DNA from: Chitinophagaceae bacterium
Lineage (GTDB): Bacteria > Bacteroidota > Bacteroidia > Chitinophagales > Chitinophagaceae
Length of the DNA stretch: 32,842 bases
Reading direction: 5' to 3'
Assembly: GCA_018335935.1 (NCBI GenBank)
Contig: JAGXRG010000045.1
Span: 1 to 32,842, forward strand
Positions 26,601 through 32,842 of this stretch are shown here, piece after piece. How positions within the stretch are numbered: position 1 is the stretch's first letter; each line of letters begins with the position of its first letter. Below the pieces are notes generated by a model, which searched no databases, was not told the DNA's origin, and saw only the letters and a program-made list of their open reading frames with translations. Both the position numbers and the translations under genes were made by a program.

Positions 26601-27594
26601 AACTACAGGAGCTACTTATAATTGGTATGCTGCTGCAACTGGTGGTACTGCTTTATTTACAGGAACAAGTTATGTTATCAATCCTGCAACAGCTTCAACT
26701 ACATATTATGTTAGTGGAACTTCAACTGAGGGTTGTACAACTTCTCCTAGAACGGCAGTTACTTTAACTGTAAATCAAAAACCAGTTGTAACAGTTGTAG
26801 CTCCAGCTACTGCAAGTGTATGTAAAGGATCAACACATATATTCACAGTTCAAAGCCCAATTTCAGGTGCAACATATAATTGGTATAATGCTGCTGCTGG
26901 TGGAACATTAGTTGCTGGTAATACAACAACCTTTACAACACCACCTGTTAATGGTGCAGCTAGTTATTATGTTGAAGGTGTAAGTAATGGTTGTACAAGT
27001 ATTTCAAGAGCTACAGTTAGCGTTGATACTTTAGTTGTACTAGCTAAAACGGTTGTAACTGCTGATACTATTTTCACAAATACAATTACATTTAGATGGA
27101 ATGCAGTACCTTCTGCTATAGGTTATGAAATATCAGTTAATGGAGGATCTTATGTTACACCAAGTAGTGGTAGTACAGGATTAAACCACGTATTAAATGG
27201 GTTATCTCCAAATGAAAAGTATAAAGCAACAGTAAAAGCTCTAGGGCCTAATGCTTGTCAAAATAGTATTTCAGATACTGCATATGGAAAAACAATTGCA
27301 AATCAGAGTTACTACCCTAATGCATTTACACCTAATGGTGATGGTAAAAATGATAAAATGGTAATTTGTGGTTCTTCTGTAAAAGAATTAAGATATATGG
27401 TATTCAATCAATGGGGTGAAAAAATTTGGGAAACAACTACACCAAATCAAGATGCTAATGGCTGTTATATTTTATGGGATGGAACTCATAAAGGTAAATT
27501 GCAACCTAATGGTGTTTATATCTATACAAGTAGATTGGTATTCTTAGATGGTAAAGTTGAAGAAAAAACTGGTACAATTAATTTGGTAAGATAA
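17644..27594 (+). CDS. Giant secreted multidomain protein with CHU_C (type B) sorting domain
   Basis: A 3316-residue exported protein. Residues 1-30 are a signal peptide ending SVQSQ. About 32-224 is a beta-rich domain. Three homologous modules follow (226-791, 796-1382, 1387-1968), each an Ig-like start plus a right-handed beta-helix with Asn-rich turns, closing with D-I/L-G-x-x-E-F. Residues about 2128-2575 resemble the IgGFc-binding protein N-terminal domain (SNKGKEFWVAYPRTSS, GIHITSDVPIVTYSHVWG). A PKD-like domain lies near 2700-2790. Four Ig-like repeats (about 2790-3135) with paired Cys follow, then a fibronectin III-like domain (about 3135-3218). The C terminus is CHU_C (3222-3316: YYPNAFTPNGDGKNDKMVI, FNQWGEKIWET, GVYIYTSRL), the type B signal for type IX secretion. 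A surface adhesin or matrix role is likely; the ligand is unknown. Confidence 0.93.
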   Translation: MLKKISTLFGNKLTLLVTGFLFLNTLSVQSQTDYSIGTGTVGNTGTTYPAPLQDWYEGSRMQFLYRASELTAAGMNSGNIIAIKYNVTNLNTFSGDIPQMRIKIAQLPTASLGTNTWENVPLTVFGPVNYVPTLGINTFTFPAPFLWNGTDNIVIEICNGDPGNAGFTDYTNNVTVPWTTGLAFNGSHSYRADDLGNLCNTTTTTNTGTQTTRPNITFTWMPDVDCAGTPVAGTASANPTIVCLGQTITLTTTGSTSAGGLSYQWQDSIPGSSGFTNIVGGTTKTFGTTQLVTTWYRLKIKCSFSNDSSYSNAIQVISPPVPGGVYTINKGAPTNWPGGTNFASFNDAYNAIKCGISAPTTFNVVAGSGPYSEQLIINGKIPNSSPTNTITFNGNNNVIQFAPTNATERAVIKLKGAKYFIFDSLQVDASAGTYGIGFHLLNDADSNIIRRCTIYSSTTNITAGSTAGIAISGADNSAEAVGPALCDVNRISNNKIIGGYYGVTLTATFAGGANGNNIIENNSITDFYRYGIFVKASYNTIIEQNRISRPTRTTLGAFDGIYFNTQSNTAHIFRNRIFSPFKANTTNTNISTGINLDNASASAGNDYLIDNNLIYDFVSNGAQVGLGNTSTGNVQYVHNTVALADDLSSSTTTTRGYSQTGTAASIVLINNLFSISRGGTGTKHCIYLTTLPVFADNNNYDMSAASGTQNHIGFFTANRNTLAQWQAATAQDATSITVPPVFFQPNPASDTSNYSPTNAAMDNKGFPIGFNYDIKNSPRDPNTPDIGCYEFVPPPCVPGSLNGTTTVRIFGVKVAGDTTICENTEIRLGVDVVGPYGSSQTFQWQRVKTLAGTPETLGSPMVLPDTIFSTNDTSYYFRCKISCLGTDFFTNWRKISSIPAMPVGNYTINSGSPSNYTFGVAGGNFQTYDTAVRAMRFCGIKGSPGNVVFNVVPLSGPYYEQVKIDTVMGATPTRQVVFKGNNTTLAFPPGQPTLSAERAVIKLTRADFINFDSLVIDASTAPNFGYGVHLLNNADSNSVTNSTILVNPTSVGQNFGGIVVNAVDAGIINTGNTLCDGNNFSNNKISGGYYGIVLAGGTSAATQITDNIISNNTISDFYNTGIYVAGTRNTNISKNTISRPTRTPVSLGYGIYFTAAQSLNCNISENRFTSFYGGAPTGNTGTYGIYFNNIDATTGNENRVINNAFYNLDGIGVVYALYNNGSDNVLYYHNSIAIDNPGAAAIGASAGFYQTVLASGIQFKNNIISINRGGTAFKYGINLTTPTTAGSIEFNNNIYFIDPSSSNGFIGALNGNRATLSEWQNAFTPAQDLQSFNYDPIYTNTSTGDLKPQFYLIDNQGANLGVTTDILNVTRSATPDIGAWEFTAATCPTPLVAGTASVTPSSGICLEVPIQLNLTGNSSLGTINFQWQDSIAGGTWQNLGPLKYSPVYDTVSSIRNFYRCKVTCAQSGVFVYSTVAQLTLNTIMPAGTYTIDSAMATNYTGIAGQNFNTFKEAITAMSCGILGSVVFDVKKGTYVERVTVPYVPGTSSTKTITFQGFGGISSDKIVRWGTTYFDTNYVLKYDGCTYVTFKNLTLENTATLYGRVVEFGSNSSNNSILNCNIKAQSVVSTTNAQAAVYSNPTNGTNITIKGNTINNGSNGIYFAGTSAANLTKPGHLIDSNTVTGSFGTGIFVQFTNRMVVTRNSVNYNAASGAGIAGIYANYCDTSLNLSNNKISISNTTGATNGIQLVNSRNTTATGVAKVNGNQVYANSNNTGTINGLYITSSDGVDVLNNVVGINSASATGAFGITNFNNINNIKYYHNSVNVTATSTTSAAAQLTQSVAGNFVLKNNIFSNTGGGRAMFMNNISNFSSDYNMLYVTGTNLVYGGTTGYADINAWRAAVGADKWSLVYPPAFVSNTDLRPNLSSPDVWAIHGRGIQNKGYTSDINGNYRPDSLLVGAPDLGAYEFFPTSQPTVLTAIPAVPAANTEQTFYLGSDTVMRIKWDLNPPPSVEVRRFSGVVPTGLGAQARPDSMYFYTQVTTPGTTTYTADVKLYYIDPWLGSIPSVASEYQLGLGKTTAGNSWIVGFSSRNDVPKKLIYQNSVTYLNKFTGMFNQYAPPFIPEKETSNKGKEFWVAYPRTSSGVTETYQLYLSATEPAYVKVDIDCINFHRTYNIPANTVVVSDIIPLTAKQINSGIFCSGIHITSDVPIVTYSHVWGSASSGAGMLLPTGTWGYEYRMLGQTQAYGGNNYSFFYVIAKEDNTKVHIEPTVSVQAPAISTPHDIILNKGEWYQVLASSQTEELSGSLITSVVNSDGKCFPIAVFSGSSRTQNPVPCSSGGDFFMTQNFPGTAWGKNYLTAPTSSSTGANVLQGNLFRIGLKDPTTNVWINNVQVYPAIPPTLPTGIFNLTYNAAGQFIQFTSNTGTANSTVASTVNANYIRADRPITVAQFLGGGCAGVGDPSTMYISPIEQGINSIAFYRNTTQAITVNALTLIGSSTDVPKIIDGVGTVPNRAWDYQYDHPNYPGKRVYVARWQPSAATQVRVFGDSSFTAITYGLGSVESYGYNAGTLVKNLVSTGDSLQNGGDPIEPDIKTIYNCSETPFLITTKFPVLPDSIRWKISGIPGMSPAQDYVWNKFTGPAPVGSLLPNGDSSYKFTLPSYYTINQPGFYTLAVVWYHPDIEGCDKTTTDAQYIQVIPSPKIDFSFTPTTICPNTNVTFNAVTADPTTGILVDLWRWNSNPYGISVANDSTINFTYTSAGLDTVKLRVRTTDGCVGDTMHTVLINPNPVVTVVSDSVHVCAGSNASVSISSPIAGATYGIYSSPTGGTALASGNGTSPFNFPNMNADSIIYIGCVSSTGCESVSRKMVKIQVTQKPIPTATPTSLTRCIGTSATFDVTSPASNGTYTWYDVATGGTALGTGNSFTVNPVTTSGNYYVQASVNGCVSDNRFMVSLTAATPPSLTLASTTVTVCSGEQATFTITSPTTGATYNWYAAATGGTALFTGTSYVINPATASTTYYVSGTSTEGCTTSPRTAVTLTVNQKPVVTVVAPATASVCKGSTHIFTVQSPISGATYNWYNAAAGGTLVAGNTTTFTTPPVNGAASYYVEGVSNGCTSISRATVSVDTLVVLAKTVVTADTIFTNTITFRWNAVPSAIGYEISVNGGSYVTPSSGSTGLNHVLNGLSPNEKYKATVKALGPNACQNSISDTAYGKTIANQSYYPNAFTPNGDGKNDKMVICGSSVKELRYMVFNQWGEKIWETTTPNQDANGCYILWDGTHKGKLQPNGVYIYTSRLVFLDGKVEEKTGTINLVR
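18319..23547 (+). repeat. Three tandem Ig-plus-beta-helix modules in the giant protein
   Basis: Three protein-level repeats of 566-587 residues: bases 18319-20016, 20029-21789 and 21802-23547. Each starts with a Cys-containing Ig-like part, then a Y-T-I-N/D-S-like strand (VYTINKGAP, NYTINSGSP, TYTIDSAMA). Each ends with DIGCYEF, DIGAWEF or DLGAYEF. Modules 1 and 2 also share ERAVIKL, D-S-L-x-V/I-D-A-S, SRPTRT and GGYYG; module 3 is the most diverged. The ending resembles the choice-of-anchor Q type of beta-helix domain. Confidence 0.8.
26011..27048 (+). repeat. Four Ig-like repeats before the sorting domain
   Basis: About 80-90 residues each, with recurring V-C-x-G, SP-x-x-GATY-x-W-Y, A-x-GGTAL and YYV-x-G-x-S-x-GC motifs. 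Each copy has one early and one late Cys, which could form an intradomain disulfide outside the cell. They resemble the Ig-like domains that commonly precede CHU_C in Bacteroidota. Confidence 0.75.
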
Positions 27595-27607
27595 TTTCAT
27601 TATCAAT

Positions 27608-27657
27608 ACAGTAAATCTTGAATAACTATTGAAAAATATGTGTTCAAGATTTATTGT
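27608..27657 (+). terminator. Long stem-loop between the two giant genes
   Basis: Arms 27608-27622 and 27643-27657 pair over 15 positions (14 Watson-Crick, one G:T), with a core of AAATCTTGAA / TTCAAGATTT and a 20-base loop. It starts 13 bases after the first giant gene's stop and is followed by T-rich sequence. A transcription end or mRNA 3' stabiliser is the likeliest role, although the stem is AT-rich and the T run is interrupted. Confidence 0.5.
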
Positions 27658-27691
27658 TTAAATATTTGGTTAGTTAAATTTAATAACTCGT

Positions 27692-30600
27692 ATGAAGCAT
27701 AGGAACAAAATACTTTTAGGCTTATTTGGATTGTTGGTTTCATTTTCAGCTTTTTCTCAAAATATCTCTAATAAAGGGAAAGATTTTTGGGTAGGTTATG
27801 GTCACCATCAATATATGGAAACTTCAACTGATAATAGTCAAAATATGACTATATATATTAGTGTAGAAGGACTACCAGTTGGAGTTCCTTATGCAACAGT
27901 TACCATAACCATTGATAGTAGTGGTTTAACTCCTGCATTATGGTGGAAAAGAGTGTACCATATTCCTGCATATACAGTTCTTTCAATAGATAATAGTGCA
28001 ACACCTGCATTTTCTTTTTCTCCAGCAGCTGCATTAAGTTGGGGGCCAATGCCTAAAGGACCTGTTACTGGTGGTGCAAACACATCGACTTCTTTTGATT
28101 CAAGACTTTTTGGAGATGCTTGTCCAGGTGGAACAGCAGGGTTTGGAATATTTAGAAAGAAAGGAATTCACATCACTAGTGATTATGATATTGTAGCCTA
28201 TTCACATATTTATGGTGGAGTATCTTCTGGTGCAACGATGCTATTACCTACAAATTCTTGGGGTTATTCATATACAACAATTAACAGTAGACAAGTTGAT
28301 GCCTCAAGGTCGTATAACTTCTTTTATGTTTTAGCAGGAGAAGATAATACTAGAGTTAAAATTACAGGGTCTGCAGCACCAAGAACTGATCCTGCTTGTA
28401 CATTTACACCACCTCCAGGCAATACACCATTTTTTGTAGAATTAAACAAAGGTCAGATATATCAATATATTGGGCAAGCAGAAGTTTCTGGAAATGGAGT
28501 TCAGCTAACTGCATCAAAAATTGAGTCAGTACCCAATGCTGCTGGTGACTGTAAAAAAATTGCAGTTTTTGCTGGTAGCAGTAGAACTGGTGGTGAAAAT
28601 CATGGGGGTTGTACTAATTCTGGTAGAGACAATGATATGCAACAATGCTTTCCAGAACATACTTGGGGTAAAAATTATGCAACCACTCCATTTTCTAGAG
28701 CAAGTAGTTCTTCAAATATTCAAGCAAGTACTTTCTCAGGAACTTCCTATAAAATTGTTTCTAAAGACACAGGAACAGTTGTAAGAATTAATGGAGGTGC
28801 AGCAATTCCTGTTCCAGTAGGCAGTTTTTATCAGTTTACAAACAGTACACCAAATTATGTTGAAGCTAATAAACCAATTATGTTAGGTCAATTTATGTTT
28901 GGCAACAATTGTGGTGGTGGATTAGGCGATCCTGCTGTAATATATTTAAGTCCTATTGAACAAGCTATTCCAAGAGTGGGATTTTACAGAAATACTCAAC
29001 AATCTATAAATGCTCAGTTTGTAAGCTTAATAATTCCTGATAGTGGATTAGCTAATTTAAGAATCGATGGTGCTTTAAATCCATGGGGTGGAAATTCATA
29101 TGTAGGAAATCATCCAAATTTGCCAGGTTACAAAGTTGTGGTAAAAGGTTGGCCAGCTGCAAGAACACAAACTCTAATATCTAGTAATGCTAGATTTAAT
29201 GCCATTACTTATGGAATGGGTGGTGCTGAAAGTTATGGTTATAGTGGTGGGGCTTATTTTAATAATATTAGTGGAAAAGGTGGACAGTATAATGTAAATG
29301 ATACAATATCAAATAGTGATACCATTAAAAAAACAAACCATCCGTATGTTTATAGTGGTTCTGAAACGAAGATGAGAATTTTGGCGTCTTTTAAACCTGT
29401 TCAAATTTCATGGCCACTGAGTAGAAGTATCGATACAAATTTTGTAACGATACTCAGACAATCTGATGGTGCTCGTAATAAAGATACTATAGATTTAGCT
29501 CCTGTACCAATAGACTCATTAGAGTTTCCTTTAGGTTCAGGGAAATATACAGATTATAAATACGAAATCCCTGGGTCTTATAAATTTGTAAAGAAGAATG
29601 CTTCAACTGCAAATGTTATAGATTCAATTTATGTGCCTGTAGTTTTATTTTCATTACCTGAAACTGGGATACCTGCAAGTTGTACTGGTTCAGGAGGTGC
29701 TTTAGGGGATACAATATATGTTTTATTTCAAGTTTATCCAGCACCAAAAGGAGGGTTGGATTATTCTCCACCACCATGTCCTGGACAAGCGGCAACATTT
29801 ACAGGCAAAGATTCTTCTATTAACAATCCACCATTTAAATATCCAGCAATAAAATGGATATGGTCGTTTAATGGGAGTCCAAATGATACAGCAAAAGTGA
29901 AGAATGTAATTCTCAATAATGGAAATAATACTGTAAGATTAATAACTATTTTTCAATATGGTGGAATTGATACTTTAAACCAAACTGTTTTTGTAGATAC
30001 TAGTTCAATTAAATTTGGGGTTAGTTCACCTGCAGTTTGTTTGGGTCAATCAATTACTGTTACAGATTCTACAATTTCAACCCTACCAAAGGATAGTTGT
30101 TATTGGGATTTTGGAGATGGAACAATTATTATTGATAGAACTTGTGCTCCAATTACACATACATATGCTGCAAATGGAACATATACAATTCGACATAGTA
30201 TAGTCATTACAGGTGCTTCTTGTCCACCAGATACTTTATCAAAAACTGTATTGGTAAATGATAAAGCATATGTAAACTTCAATAATCCAACTGCTTGTAT
30301 TGACACTAGTGGCGTTGCAAACTTTTCATATAATGGTCCACCAGGTGTTACAAGTTTTAAATGGAAATTTGGAGAACCATCCTCTGGAGCTTTAGATTCT
30401 TCTGCTGTTGATCCAACAACACATCAATATGCAACAGAAGGTATTTATGCAGTTAAATTAAGTGTTCTAAATTCAACAGGATGTGCTGGTGATACTACAA
30501 AAAATGTTGAAATTAAAGTTAATCCAAACATATTCTTTAATTCTTTGACGAATTTATGTGAGAATGCAGCTTCAACTTCATTTGCTTCAAAAGCTGGATG

Positions 30601-32842
30601 TTTTAATAGTGGTAGAGTTGGAGGGTATGGGAAATTTATTGGTAATGGGACTGATACTGTTGGTAATTTCAATCCTGCAACTGCTGGTGTTGGTACACAT
30701 ACAATATGGTATGTATATACAAGTGGAAGAGGTTGTAAAGATTCATTATCACAATCAATTACTGTTCATCCAAAGCCTAAAGCTAATTTTGATTATCCGA
30801 CAAGTTGTTTGGCTAAAGACGGTATTGCACAGTTTAATAATCTTTCTACAATTCAAGCTCCTGGAACTTTAAAGAGTTTTCATTGGAATTTTAATGATCC
30901 GAATGCAACAGCTTCTAATCCTAATATTGTAGATTCCATTAATCCTTCACATATTTTTCAAAATACAGGTACTTATAATGTCCTATTAGTTGATACTTCC
31001 TTTGATGGTTGTATAGGCGACACAACAATAACAATTATATTTAGCGTTACACCAGATGTGCAATTCGCGGCATTACCAGATGTTTGTCAGAATCAAAATA
31101 ATATTAACGTTGCTTCTGCAACTATAGTTAATGGAGTTTCTGGAAGTGGAAATTATTTTGGAGCTGGTACAACAACTGCTGGGGTGTTTAGTCCAGGTGT
31201 AGCAGGATGGGGAACGCATCCAATTAAATATGTATTTACTTCAACAGGTAATTGTGTAGATTCTGCTACTCAAAACATAAAAGTAAATGCTAAACCTATT
31301 ATATATTTTACATACCCAGCTGGTTGTTTACCTGCTAACGGTATTGTAAATTTTGTTGATACAAGCAAGATGCCTGATAGCCAAACCATTGCAAATTGTA
31401 ATTGGACTTTTGGTGATCCTAATGCAAATGCTTCAAACCCAAATACTTCAAATGTTTGTAGCCCATCTCATACTTATCAATATGGAACTTATACAATATA
31501 TCATTCAGTAACTTCTAATTTGGGATGTATTTCTGATACAACATTTAATGCAACATTTAATATTTCACCTGACTTATATTATAATGCAATACCTAGTGTT
31601 TGTGAAACATCAACAACACATAGTGTAGCTTTTGCTGGCAGTAATAATTTAACTGCAGCTCCAGGTACAGGAGTTTATAATGGACCTGGAATTACAAATA
31701 ACTCTGCAGGAACACTTAATCCTTCTTTATTAGCTCCAGGTAATCATACCATTTGGTATGTGTTTTCTGCAACGAGTGGTTGTAAAGATTCAATTTCTCA
31801 GAGTGTAACTATTAAAGCACGCCCTAGAGGACAATTTACTTTCAGTCCAAGTAGTGGTTGTTTAGATACAACTGGTAAAGTAGATTTCACAGCAGCTGGC
31901 ATAACTGTTCCTGGGTCAACTATTAGTTCTTATAACTGGCAATTTGAAACACCATCAGCAATAGTAAATGGTATGACTCCAAGTCATAATTACAATAGTG
32001 GTACATTCACAATCAGTCTAAATGTTCAAGCAGCTAATGGTTGTAATTTTGATACAACTCAAACTCAGACTTTCAACAAAACAGCAGCCTTAACAGAATT
32101 AAGTCAAGCACCAGTTTGCGAAAATGGAGGAGTAATTACCATTGCAGCACCAACTGTAACCAATGGAGCCACAGGTAGTGGTGTATTCTCTAGTTTCAAG
32201 AATGCCTTTACGAATACGACAACAGGAACTTATGATCCATCTATTTCAAAATATGGAGTAGATACGATTTACTATACATATACAGCAACAGGAGGATGTA
32301 TAACAGTGAAGAAAGCAGTATTGACAATTATGGCACGCCCTAGAGGTCAATTCACTTTCAGTCCAAGTAGTGGTTGTTTAGATACTACAGGTAAAGTAGA
32401 TTTTACAGCAGCAGGCATAACTGTACCTGGTTCAACTATTAGTTCTTATAACTGGCAGTTTGAAACACCATCAGCAATAGTAAATGGAATGACTCCAAGT
32501 CATAACTATAACAGTGGCACATTCACAATCAGTCTAAATGTACTAGCAGCCAATGGTTGTAGTTTCGATACAGCACAAACCCAGACTTTCAATAAAACAG
32601 CATCTTTAACAGAATTAAGTCAAGCACCAGTTTGTGAAAATGGAGGAGTAATTACCATTGCAGCACCAACAGTAACCAATGGAGCAACAGGAACAGGCGT
32701 ATTCTCTAGTTTCAAGAATGCCTTTACGAATACGACTACAGGAACTTATGATCCATCTATTTCAAAATATGGAGTAGATACGATTTACTATACATATACA
32801 GCAACAGGAGGATGTATAACAGTGAAGAAAGCAGTATTGACA
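27692..32842 (+). CDS. Second giant secreted protein: IgGFc-binding-like head and PKD/Ig-like repeats, cut by window edge
   Basis: An uninterrupted frame of 1717 codons runs from ATG 27692 to the right edge, so the C terminus is outside. A signal peptide (MKHRNKILLGLFGLLVSF, cleaved near SAFSQ) leads straight into an IgGFc-binding-like domain (about 24-525: NISNKGKDFWVGYG, GIHITSDYDIVAYSHIYGG, MLLPTNSWGYSY, GEDNTRVKI). This is paralogous to the internal domain of the preceding giant gene. A linker domain follows to about 730. PKD-like domains are marked by Trp at residues 805 (CYWDFGDGT), 891, 1065, 1238, 1416 and 1588. Each from 891 on is paired with an Ig-like domain ending near W-Y-x-x-x-A/T-x-x-GC. 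A C-terminal CHU_C or type A sorting signal is expected beyond the edge but not seen. Probable type IX secretion substrate; ligand unknown. Confidence 0.9.
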   Translation, partial: MKHRNKILLGLFGLLVSFSAFSQNISNKGKDFWVGYGHHQYMETSTDNSQNMTIYISVEGLPVGVPYATVTITIDSSGLTPALWWKRVYHIPAYTVLSIDNSATPAFSFSPAAALSWGPMPKGPVTGGANTSTSFDSRLFGDACPGGTAGFGIFRKKGIHITSDYDIVAYSHIYGGVSSGATMLLPTNSWGYSYTTINSRQVDASRSYNFFYVLAGEDNTRVKITGSAAPRTDPACTFTPPPGNTPFFVELNKGQIYQYIGQAEVSGNGVQLTASKIESVPNAAGDCKKIAVFAGSSRTGGENHGGCTNSGRDNDMQQCFPEHTWGKNYATTPFSRASSSSNIQASTFSGTSYKIVSKDTGTVVRINGGAAIPVPVGSFYQFTNSTPNYVEANKPIMLGQFMFGNNCGGGLGDPAVIYLSPIEQAIPRVGFYRNTQQSINAQFVSLIIPDSGLANLRIDGALNPWGGNSYVGNHPNLPGYKVVVKGWPAARTQTLISSNARFNAITYGMGGAESYGYSGGAYFNNISGKGGQYNVNDTISNSDTIKKTNHPYVYSGSETKMRILASFKPVQISWPLSRSIDTNFVTILRQSDGARNKDTIDLAPVPIDSLEFPLGSGKYTDYKYEIPGSYKFVKKNASTANVIDSIYVPVVLFSLPETGIPASCTGSGGALGDTIYVLFQVYPAPKGGLDYSPPPCPGQAATFTGKDSSINNPPFKYPAIKWIWSFNGSPNDTAKVKNVILNNGNNTVRLITIFQYGGIDTLNQTVFVDTSSIKFGVSSPAVCLGQSITVTDSTISTLPKDSCYWDFGDGTIIIDRTCAPITHTYAANGTYTIRHSIVITGASCPPDTLSKTVLVNDKAYVNFNNPTACIDTSGVANFSYNGPPGVTSFKWKFGEPSSGALDSSAVDPTTHQYATEGIYAVKLSVLNSTGCAGDTTKNVEIKVNPNIFFNSLTNLCENAASTSFASKAGCFNSGRVGGYGKFIGNGTDTVGNFNPATAGVGTHTIWYVYTSGRGCKDSLSQSITVHPKPKANFDYPTSCLAKDGIAQFNNLSTIQAPGTLKSFHWNFNDPNATASNPNIVDSINPSHIFQNTGTYNVLLVDTSFDGCIGDTTITIIFSVTPDVQFAALPDVCQNQNNINVASATIVNGVSGSGNYFGAGTTTAGVFSPGVAGWGTHPIKYVFTSTGNCVDSATQNIKVNAKPIIYFTYPAGCLPANGIVNFVDTSKMPDSQTIANCNWTFGDPNANASNPNTSNVCSPSHTYQYGTYTIYHSVTSNLGCISDTTFNATFNISPDLYYNAIPSVCETSTTHSVAFAGSNNLTAAPGTGVYNGPGITNNSAGTLNPSLLAPGNHTIWYVFSATSGCKDSISQSVTIKARPRGQFTFSPSSGCLDTTGKVDFTAAGITVPGSTISSYNWQFETPSAIVNGMTPSHNYNSGTFTISLNVQAANGCNFDTTQTQTFNKTAALTELSQAPVCENGGVITIAAPTVTNGATGSGVFSSFKNAFTNTTTGTYDPSISKYGVDTIYYTYTATGGCITVKKAVLTIMARPRGQFTFSPSSGCLDTTGKVDFTAAGITVPGSTISSYNWQFETPSAIVNGMTPSHNYNSGTFTISLNVLAANGCSFDTAQTQTFNKTASLTELSQAPVCENGGVITIAAPTVTNGATGTGVFSSFKNAFTNTTTGTYDPSISKYGVDTIYYTYTATGGCITVKKAVLT
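31817..32842 (+). repeat. Near-identical 516-bp tandem repeat (two copies, second cut by edge)
   Basis: Copy 1 is 31817-32332 and copy 2 starts at 32333, with 510 of 516 bases visible. Both begin GCACGCCCTAGAGG. By eye about 33 of 510 positions differ (near 93-94% identity), but only about five of 170 residues change. The last 105 visible bases (32222-32326 versus 32738-32842) are identical. Each unit encodes one PKD-like and one Ig-like domain, 172 residues in all, in the same frame. Confidence 0.95.

Noticed and set aside
18319..27048. Asn- and Thr-rich repeats in the giant gene as a CRISPR array or non-coding satellite
   Set aside because: The similarity is at protein level with free synonymous change, the frame is open throughout, and there is no repeat-spacer pattern.

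Overview
The window is AT-rich, tightly packed chromosomal DNA from a Bacteroidota bacterium, probably a Chitinophagales- or Sphingobacteriia-like lineage (the rank below phylum is inference). The evidence is: a PorP/SprF-family outer-membrane protein next to a PorE-like OmpA/TPR/propeller protein; a giant secreted protein ending in a CHU_C (type B, type IX secretion) sorting domain; DUF4199 and DUF4954 proteins; and TAnnTTTG-like -7 promoter boxes with no clear Shine-Dalgarno sequences. No tRNA, rRNA, CRISPR array, IS element or prophage gene was seen, and no gene-free stretch exceeds about 210 bases.

Layout. (1) Positions 1-5753, minus strand: one compact run, read right to left, of a dihydroorotase-like protein lacking its metal ligands, a DUF4199 membrane protein, a GT2 glycosyltransferase, a GT4 glycosyltransferase (TTG start) and a DUF4954 protein that runs off the left edge. 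(2) 5896-8147, plus strand: carA, aroQ and a cysteine-free sirtuin, closed by a strong bidirectional terminator. (3) 8190-11308, minus strand: the PorE-like and PorP/SprF-like pair. (4) 11518-13775: an Ldh-family dehydrogenase (minus), a short polyprenyl sugar-phosphate transferase (plus), and a Nudix hydrolase (minus) whose stop codon overlaps that of the sugar transferase. (5) 13825-17456, plus strand: pyrE, tryptophan 2,3-dioxygenase and an Nramp transporter fused to a universal-stress-protein domain. (6) 17644 to the right edge: two neighbouring giant exported-protein genes. The first is complete (3316 aa); the second is open at the window edge (at least 1717 aa).

How the genes relate. 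carA, pyrE and the degenerate dihydroorotase all touch pyrimidine synthesis but sit in three different transcription units. The two glycosyltransferases, the sugar-phosphate transferase and perhaps DUF4954 point to envelope polysaccharide or glycolipid work. The most distinctive part is the right third. The two giant surface proteins share an IgGFc-binding-like domain, placed internally in the first and at the N terminus in the second. The first also carries three beta-helix modules and four Ig-like repeats before its sorting domain. The second is built from a PKD plus Ig-like composite unit of about 172-178 residues. The last two visible copies of that unit are near-identical 516-bp tandem repeats running to the window edge. 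The PorP/PorE-like pair could serve export or anchoring of such proteins, but that link is inferred.
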